A stretch of 64,000 bases of DNA from Zygnema cylindricum (taxonomy: Eukaryota; Streptophyta; Zygnematophyceae; Zygnematales; Zygnemataceae), in contig JBBHKE010000813.1 of NCBI GenBank assembly GCA_037447655.1, positions 344,910 to 408,909 of the forward strand. Reading direction: 5' to 3'. Below the pieces are notes generated by a model that worked only from the letters and a program-made list of their open reading frames with translations, was not told the origin of the DNA and did no database searches. A program made the translations under genes and the position numbers. This document shows, piece after piece, positions 1 through 9,800 of the stretch (within the stretch, counting starts at the first letter, position 1; the number at the start of each line of letters is the position of its first letter).

Positions 1-533
1 CCCTCCTGTTCCCCTAAGTCAAAAAAAAACCCCCCCCCCCCTTAATCCCCTTTCCCCCTAACTCGAGATCCTTCTACTTCTTGTCTCCCTCCTTGCAATT
101 TTCAAACTATGCAATGGGAAAAGAATGACAAAAGATGAAAATAACAGAAAAAATAAAATCAATGAAAAAAATCCTCTTCATTGATGGGAGAGAGTTGAGA
201 GAGGGAAAGAACAACGGCATATACTTGGAAAAAAAGACGATAGAAGAAAAAATTGATGGAAGTAGAAGGTAAAAGAAAAATTAGTCGAAACTGAAAAGCC
301 ACATGACACTAAAGTCATTTTTATCACAACCGATAGACCGTACCCTTTGTCTTTCACCTTTCCCTTACCTTCGTTTCAAATGCTCACTAACGTTCCTCCC
401 TCTGTTCTTCATCTTCCTAGAGCTCAATCCCCCTTTCCCCTAATTCCCCCCCCCCCCAAAAAAAAACTGAATCCCCTTGTCCTCCCTTTTCCTCCCTTTT
501 CCTCCCTTTTCCCCTCAAATTCATCTCACCCAC
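1..533 (-). other. Partial intron 15 of the Ca2+-ATPase gene
   Basis: No further ACA exon (the expected next motif is a FNE-x-NAR-like stretch) is visible here. The sequence is pyrimidine-rich on the plus strand, with C and A homopolymers near 28-42 and 448-467 and a run of four CCTCCCTTTT-type units at 481-515. Confidence 0.6.
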
Positions 534-832
534 CTGACAAAATACAAAGGCGTTGAAAATCATTGTGTTGAGTCGAATCCCTGCGTTGGGTCCAGAATAA
601 CTCAATAACTGAATTCCTTTATATTGAAGTACACCTAGTACTAAAAGTTGATAAATTGCTTGTCCCGCAATATTTCTCCACATGATTGTACTGATAAACC
701 TCCCTTTCCGACCGACTGGAGGGTTTAACATAAGAGAATCATCTGGAGGTTCAGTAGCCAATGCCAGAGCTCCAAGTGTATCCATAATAAGATTGACCCA
801 TAAAAGTTGAACAGCTGTCAATGGGGCTTCTC
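534..832 (-). CDS. Ca2+-ATPase exon 15: M6 to M8 region, last exon in window
   Basis: Residues 885-984. It contains [19 protein letters not shown] (M6 with Asn and Asp ligands), [23 protein letters not shown] and [12 protein letters not shown]. The donor is CAG|GTGGGT at 533-532, so the coding continues in exons left of base 1. Confidence 0.94.
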
Positions 833-3800
833 CTGTTTTTTGACAATAAAACCCATCCGAAACAAAAAAAAAAAAAATCACATACAGTTATGAAATCTGT
901 TTCCAAAAGTCATAATCGACTTAGGTTGTTTTCACCGTCACAAAGTATTCAAAAATCTTGACCTCTTTGGTATGCATCTTAATCTCTCTCCTGCTTATCC
1001 TTCTTATACTCCTATCCATATTCCTGTGATCCCACTTTATCCCTCTTCTACCTCTTATCCCGCTTATCTCCCTTATCCCTCTTATTCCCTCTTATCTCTC
1101 TTATCTCCCTTATCCGTCTTATTCCTTCTTATCCCTCGTTTCCAACTTATACTGTCTTACACCTCTTATTCCCTCTTATTTCCTCTTTATTCCTCTTCAC
1201 CTTTGATTATAAAAAGGTACAGCCAATTAGATGCTCCTTACCAGTGATACAGGCCGAGACAAAATTGATAACAAGCGCCACTATGTTCACTGTTAACTGA
1301 AACTGAACAAATTTTTGAATGTTGTTGTACACAGAACGACCCCATTTTGCCACCTGTACAATTGTCGCAAAATTGTCGTCCAAAATCACAATATCGGCAC
1401 TTTCTTTTGCCACCTGCGTTTCCAAAAAGACCACTTTTTGTTTAAGCTTTTGACAAGAATAATAAACAAAACAAACAAACAGACAGTTATTTTTCCAAAA
1501 AAATGCATCCAAGAGAACTGGAAACCTATGATGACCTGTACCATCAACATTCGCCAAAGAAAAACAATCTTGTAAACATTGTGTAAAGCTTAACATCATC
1601 AGATATTAATTGCAAATGATAAACGACGAAGTTATTTAAACCTATAACTGATAAGAAAAACGTACCTCAGTTCCTGCAATTCCCATAGCCAAACCAATAT
1701 CTGACAGTTTTAGTGCCGGAGCGTCATTAGTTCCGTCACCAGTAACGGCAACTACCTCTCCCATCGCTCTCAATTCCCTCACAAGAGTGTGTTTATCTTC
1801 AGGAGATGACCTTGCCATAACCTGTTTCCCAAATAATACCCAAAAGCATAAAAAACATTCAAAACAAAGAAAACCCAAGCATACCCATTTTCTTCGAACG
1901 TTTTCTCATTTAGCACATCTTTGAAAACAAACGTCCATACAAAAGCCTCTTTCTTCACAATTGGCGATTTCGTCGCCTTGCACCCTCTCTCCCTCCCTCC
2001 CTTCCTCCCTCCCTTCTGTTAGATTTCCTTGAAATACGGGATTCGGCATGTCCCACACTGGGGAAAATTGAGCCGGCCAGGGCTCGAACCTGGGACTTTT
2101 GACTTGAGCTGTCAACGCACTAACCACTGTGCCACCAGCTCGATGTAGAGCCTGGCAGGTCCGTACCCATTTATTTCGGGCGGCTTCAAGTATGGTATTA
2201 CCATATTCTACCCCGCATTAAACCGGCATCCACGTGCCAATCCAACATTTTTTTTTGTTTTTTTTTTTTGTTTTTGTTTATCTTTGTGACAACTTTCATA
2301 GACCAGTAAAGAAAACCGATGTCACAAATGCACGGCTCTTAAGAGAATAGAGGATCAAGAGATCAACTTTAATAGGAGAGTCTTTCCAATTTGCACTTCC
2401 TATCAGTTATCTATTCAAAGCTACGGCTAATTGAAAACCTCTCCCTCTCTTGTCTAAATGTGAATGCTATCCTCCTATTTTGTCTTCTAGCGCTATCTTG
2501 TCTTTTCTTGTGACTCACTTGACCCCTATCCGTGATACCTGCGCTAAGGTCTACAGGTTCGTGGCTGCAGGGCTAGCTCCGATCGCCCGAGTGCTCCACC
2601 AAAGTTTACACCTTCTCCCTCCCTTCCTCCCTCCCTTCCTCCCTCCCTCCCTCCCTTCCTCCCTCCTTTCCACCCTCCCTCCCTCCCTTCCTCCCTCCTC
2701 TTCCCCCCCTCCCTCGTCCCTCCACCCCTCTCCCTCCCTCCCTCTGTCTCTCTGTGTGAGTGCATGTCTCTTTAGCTCTTGATACTTATGTAAGAATATA
2801 GTCAGACCTGCAATCTTGGAAGAAGGTTTCTCATTTGAGTTGGGTTCAAATTTCGAAAGACGGGACCCTCAATGGCCTCCCCATCGGTGAGAATTCCACA
2901 CTCTCTTGCTATGGCTTTGGCAGTTGTAATATTATCTCCAGTCACCATTCGGACCTGTTAAATTACAAAAACAAGAAAAGAAAAACTTTCAAATAACTTA
3001 AATGCAAAAAGCAAGCCGAAGACTAGTTCATTTGAAGCAATTGAAAAGAAAGCATAAACACATAAACGAACTTATCGTCAGTCAGTTATTCTTGTTGTTC
3101 GCTAATATTCCCACTCTGTTTTACTCACAGTCTCCCTCCCTCTCTCCCCTAAACCCAGTTTTTTCCCCCACAACCCGATTCTATACTGCTCTCGCTTCTC
3201 CCTCTTTAAGATTCTAGAACAAAAACAGAAACGATTGTCAAAAAACAAAAAAAAAACAAAAAACAATCGCACCATGATTCCAGCTGATTGGCAGAGCTTC
3301 ACGGAATCCGAAACTGTCGACCTTAAAGGATCTTTAATTCCCACGATTGTAAGGAGAGTAAAACCCGAATCTGGAATAGCGAAGTCATCTGGAATTTGAC
3401 CATTAGGAACTTCTCGAGGACTCAAATCTTTATAGGCCAAACTTAGAGTTCTGAGGGCATCTTCGGCGAAAGCATTTATTACTCCTCCAAGAGTTCCTTG
3501 CTCCATTGCATAAACCTGACAATTTTTTTCCAAAAACAGAAACATTTACCATAATCATTGTGAGTCAAATCTTTGTCTTTGAATTTGTGTGACTAGTTAT
3601 AGTGACCTGGAACCAAAAAAAAGGACGACTGATGAGAATGTCTATGTAGGGACGATTTGTTTATACTAACTTCAACAAGTGTAACTGGGTCTTCGGAATG
3701 GTTAAATTGCCCATTTAAGTGGACCACATTTTTTGCGGACAGTTCAATATCTAGCTTATCTGGAACTAACAGTTGATCCCAAAATGTGATCGCATCTAAT

Positions 3801-6800
3801 GTATCAACACCAATATATGAAACAGTGTAAACTGGCACAATTTACATATTTAGTACAAAATTGGTAATTTCAGGTCTGCTTTTGAAAACTTCGAAACTGT
3901 TTCAATTACACTAGCTTGATTACAATTGCTTCTAGTCTTCAACATACATATCTTCCGATGTCCATACACTAATTATGCAAATATGGGAAGGTGGAAAACA
4001 TAGAAACTCCTAGAATTCTGTCAAAGGCCTGATAAAAAAAATATAATGCTTTTAAGGACTTTGGAACTGTTTAGATTATACAATATTCTTGATTACAAAT
4101 GCCTATATTTGTCAATATACATATCTTCTAATTTCTGTACAGTAATTTAAAGAAGAAAGAAAATGAAAAGGGGGAGAGGACAAGTAGAGACTCTCAATTT
4201 TATGAAAGCATTGCTAGAAAGACCATTTTGAAGTCCCCAGGTAATCACCCCAAGTCTTTGTTTGAAAGCCTTAGTATTGGCAAAAGCCAACCAATTTCTA
4301 AAGAGACAGTACCACCAACTTATTTTTTTATTTTCCGAGAACTGAATACAAGAATATGCTCAAAGATTCAAAACGCACCTCTCCATCTGGACCCATCATT
4401 TTATCACACATGGCAAGAATCATTTCTGCGGCTCCTTTCCAATGGGCCCGATATCTTCCATCTGGAAGTCGAACAATAACTCCCATGCGTTTCCTCTTCG
4501 AATTGAAAGGGTCCACAATCATTATCTTTGATTGACCACGAACAGTTCTGAAATCTCCGCCCAAATCAGTTGCCATATTCAAAATTGCAGTTTCTGTTGG
4601 ACTGGCAATTACATTGTTATCCTCGCCCACATCTCCACTAGTATTTTGAAAAACGTTTTCGAGTAACAGAGATCGCAACCTTGGAGCAATTTCCTGCAAT
4701 CAATTTAAAAAAAAAAAAACATTGTTGAAAAAACAATAACAGACACAACGAGGAAGGGAAATAAAAAATATAAGTGCAGGTTTCTCTGCTAGAGGAGAAC
4801 AATGGAGCTTCCACTAGCCTCAATTGCACCTTTGACGAGGATCTATACAGTAATTTTTAGTCTTGCCATACTAAGGCTTCTGTTGCTGTCGCTGTCAAAT
4901 ATGCTTAGTTGTCACATCTAAATCAATATTGATTTTGTCAAGTCTGAAGGTCAACGACGGAACCAAGACAGGAAGTGCCCAAGAAATGAATTGCGGGACA
5001 GTCTCGATTCAAACCAAATACCTCAACCTGCGACCTACCTGCGTTTGTATGGTTGTCCTTCTCAAACTGTGCGAAACAACAAGCAACAAAAAATTAGCGT
5101 GACGAAAAATCGAGTACCACCAATGTTGACTTCAAAGGGTTTTTCAGGCATGTTGTTTCGCGTTTTTTGGAGGTATGTTTTGTAAAGGCATTGCCCTAAA
5201 AATATATATATAATTTAGCAGAAGTTTTAAACAAGCGACAGAAGGCCATAGCCTGGCAAGGTCATCAGCAAAGGCTGATCCAAACTTACAATCAAAAAAG
5301 AACCTCATTCACAAAAGGAACAGTAAAAAAAACAAGTCTGGAATTGCACCCTCACCTCTTTTCTCTCAGGTTGCATATTGTAAACCTTTCCTCCAAGCCA
5401 CGCTCTCACAACAGTCATCTTATTTGTGGTCAATGTTCCTGTCTTATCACTGCAGATTGTAGTTGCAGAACCCATAGTTTCACAAGCTGCCAGTTTTCGA
5501 ACAAGAGCTTTATCTGACATCATTCTCTTCATTGCAAATGCCAAAGTTAAAGTAACCGCCAAAGGGAGTCCCTCCGGTACAGCAACCACGATGATCGTGA
5601 CAGCGATGGCAAAAAACTTCACCAACTGCACAAGAGTAAACACGACAGAAAAAAAATCAAAAACTGCGAGCAAACACGAGGGGGGAAATTCCAGAAACTA
5701 GCTTTCGGCTTTGTTTCCAACTGTCACACAGCTTATTATTGTAACAAGTGTGAACTTTTTTGACAGGCTTATATGCATAATTGCGATGGTGGTCCGCACC
5801 AATTTATGTGTGACGTCATCAAATCAAATACAGTCCACAGAGGCTCAATGTTTTGAATAAAGTGACTTAACTTCGCACAAAAAGCTCCTAAAAATCTTGT
5901 AATCCACGCTAGTTATGGGGTGTAGAGCTTTAAGAAAAAAAAAAATTCAGAATGTGACATTATCCTGGAAGTGGTTAATGCAGATCCCTGTAGACATTCA
6001 ATTAAGGATTATCTTTTATTCAAAAGAAAGACTAACAAAAATAAATAAAGACTGTGTCAAGACAACAAGTCGGACATTGTTGTACACACGCTAACACTAA
6101 GGTTCTTCATACACCCGCATTTGATTTCAGGCAATGAAGATCAATAAAGGAGTTACCCACCTGGAGAAGGTATTCTCCTTTCCAGGTAAATCCAACAGAG
6201 ACGAAGAAACGAAGTACAAGGATCACCAAAACGAGAGATGCAACAATAAGGCCGAGATTTCCAACCAATGTCGCTACACCACTGAGACGAACCTGCATAA
6301 CAAACTCGCCGCACGAAAATGATTTTAAAATCGGAAACAAAAAATCAGCTGTTCTTTAAACTCTCCATACTCTAATCAACAACCGAAGGAGAAAGGATCC
6401 TATGCAAAATCTCCTTTAAGTACTTATAAAGGCTGCCCAACATTGTCATTTATCGACTTTAATACCAACAAAACTATATCATCAACCATAAAAACTGTTT
6501 ATAATGGTGTTATCAACCCTTATCCAGTTAGTACTATTCCCCCAGATCAGATGCACTCGTCACTAACGCATGTTTTGTACTAAACAGACACCCAACTACT
6601 CGAAAAGAAGCATCAAACAGTCTTGGTCTGTGAACGGTATACACCACACTAATGGTGACTAAAGTGCACCTGTAATGGAGTTTCCTCATCCTCGTCTTCA
6701 TTTAATGTTGACATCAATCGACCCCATTGCGTCCGCATTCCCACACCTGTCACAAGCATTGTACATCCTCCATCTTGTACTTGAGTACCTGCTTGAAGAA

Positions 6801-9800
6801 AAGGACGATTGTGGTCTCTGTGTTGTGGCTCACTCTCTCCTGTCATGCTCGACTCGTTTATTAGCACGCTGTAACCTGCAAAGTAAAAAAGCAAAACAAA
6901 GGCACACGGTTAGGCTCAAATGCCTCAATTGCTTTTAAAAGATAATGTCATAAAAATCATGAACCTGTTTAGTAGTATATTGATCGAAATCGCAAATGGT
7001 ATGTCGCGATTACGGCATATTGTGATATCGAGGAATTAAAAAGTCGCTACTTGTCAATAAGTAACAACATCGACATAACTGACATTAACTGACCAATAAG
7101 CGTACGGAACTTTGTACATAAATCTAGAACAGACAAAAAATACATCTGGCATTGATTAAACGGAAATTCAGAGTATAACATCTGAAGGATGAAAATCAGA
7201 GCATAAAATCAAAGATTTTGTGCGTGCAGTTTTTTTGTGCGGCAATTCATTACAGTACGAACAGTGTAGCGTACCGTGCTGAATTTTCAGCCTCGATGGA
7301 TTACAAAACAAACATTTGAATTGAACAGAAATGAAATGTACAGATAACGATAAGATTGCGATATCGATGTCGATATAGCGCAAAAATCAATGATAAGATG
7401 CTCAACATATCAACTCTCAGAACCCTTCAAAAAAAGTACATGTTTGAATATCAGCAAATCCTGCTTGATATACAACCTTACTGCTTAGTGATTCTTACGA
7501 CTTTCAGCTCACATCTTAGAAGACCATCAAACAGAAAGTGAGGTGTTCTGACAATCGAGCTCTCCCCCTCGTTCCCTCTATCGTCCTCTCCCTCTCGCTC
7601 TCCCTCTCCCTCTCCTCCCCCTCTCTCCCCCTCTCCCTTTCCCCCTCTCTCCCCCTCTCCCTTTCCCCCTCTCTCTCCCTCTCCCTTTCCCCCTCCCACT
7701 CCCGCTCCTTCTCCCTCTCCCTCCCGCTCCTCCATCTCTGTCTCATTCTTTCTCTACTTCCAAAATGAAATGCTGGGGTTTATAAAATCTTGAAGCCACA
7801 AAACCAAGATAAATAATATGAAAGAAGTGGAACATATGCTAAATACCCACATTTGGAAATTTATCAAATTCCACCATAGCAAACAGTCACTACCAAAAAA
7901 CTACAACACTGATTAGAAAACCAATCAGGCTTTATAAAAGTTTGCGACTCAAACAAAATCACTGACCTTGAATGAAGAAACCATCGGAAGGAACAATATC
8001 GCCGATAGACAAAAAGACGATATCTCCTACCAGAAGATCTGATGTCAGAACCTTTTGTCTTTTGTTATTCCGAATGACCTCAATGTAGATTTTCTTTTTT
8101 TCTGCATCAAGTTGCCTGAACTGCAAAAATACATGGTTCCAATTTCAGTCAGAACTTAGTTCAGTTCCTTCCCGCCAGACTGAAGTACACAAATAAAAAA
8201 AAAACGCAAGTGATCATCTTGTCAGTGACCTGATTCTGGCGCCTGGTCCCCACTTCCATTTTCTCATGAATACATATCTTTCCTTCCCTCCACTTCTCTT
8301 GATTATGTTCTCTTCCCTATTCCTATCTCCATTCTGAAAGTTGATCATGTGTTAATGTCAAACTGAACTAGAAAACAAAAAAAACACAAAAGGTCCTTGA
8401 ATGTCTGCAACTTCATGAAGCCATTAAAATATACAAACCTACTTTAAAGAAGAGATTTGTTGACATCCAAACCTAATACTGCTATACCACTGAAAAATGA
8501 CTTAGAATGTACAATGTACAGCACCCCAAACTTCATTGATAAACCAAAAAATGGACAAAATTGACTGATTGCCATGACAAACTCCAGAAAAAAAGCCAAC
8601 AAAACATATTTTTAATACAAAAAGTCAATGGTGGTAACATTAAAACATTTACCAACTCCCCTCATTTTCAGACTTCCCTCATTTTGAGAATCAGCTCACA
8701 AACAGACCTGAAGAGACTGTTGGTAATCGCTAATTGCGGTGACGAAAACCACAAGAATGATACTGAACCCAATTCCAGCCCCGTCATACCATCCCTCTGC
8801 TAATCCTTCCGTGGGAATTCCAACAAGCACCGAAATCAGAGCACAAACGGCCAAAATAATAAGAGTCACATCCTGGAAATTTCCCACAACCCACAAATTT
8901 CATGTCAGAAACCATTTTGATTTTTTTTTTTTAAACTAAGAGCCAGTACTGGGTCACGAAGTCTGTAAGAAAGCTCAACATCGTACTCCCGTATGAGCTA
9001 GTTTTCAGTCTCCATGTTAAGGAAAGAAGAAGGAGGTAGGAAGGAAAAGGAGAGGAAAAAGAAGAGGGAGATATTGGTTTTTCCAAAAACATTTTCTTGC
9101 TGCGTTAATTCATTGTTTTTATAAGAACGATCTAAATGGAAAAGAAAATAGAAAACAAACGTTGAAAATGACCAGGAACAGAAACCGGGAGTGGAAACAA
9201 AAGTAGAAATAGAAAAAGTTTGGCTTTTATAAAAGTGAGTTCAACTGTGAAATAGGTAGGCCATGCATAATGTATCAAGGAATACTTCGATTTAACAGTT
9301 GTCAAGACCAGAAAAAGTGAATAGGCAGCGTTTCTATGGCCCCTCATTTCCTGACAATTGGATAGTATCAACTATACTACATTTGCTGAAATCAGGTTAA
9401 CAGGGTGGTAACTCCCCCTAAAGCAGAGGCTCCCTGTGTCTCTCTCTGTCCCCCCTCTTCAAGCCTCCACCCCTTTTCTCTCCCTTGCCTCTCTCACCTG
9501 TGCTGCGTCCCACAAAAAGCTCAAAAAACTTTTTGCAGGTGTCTCCGGATGAACATTGGTTCCAAAAACTTTGTGCCTCTTTTTTTCCTCCTGTTCACTC
9601 CACTCCAATCCGGAAGGACTTGTTTTCAAAATCTCCATCACTCCCTCGACACCTCCAAACCCAGCTAGCTCTTCCATATCTCCCTTTTCAACAATATGTT
9701 CAAGATCTCGAGATGAAATTTCAAAGCCTTCCTCTTTTGCAATTCGAAAAGAAGCAGAATAAGTGTCCGGAAGTGCTGTCAAAAGACGAAAAACGGTGTC

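Noticed and set aside
7478-7768. Open frames on both strands rich in Ser-Pro-Leu or Arg-Glu-Gly
   Set aside because: They are translations of the CT/GA simple repeat inside an intron of the pump gene.
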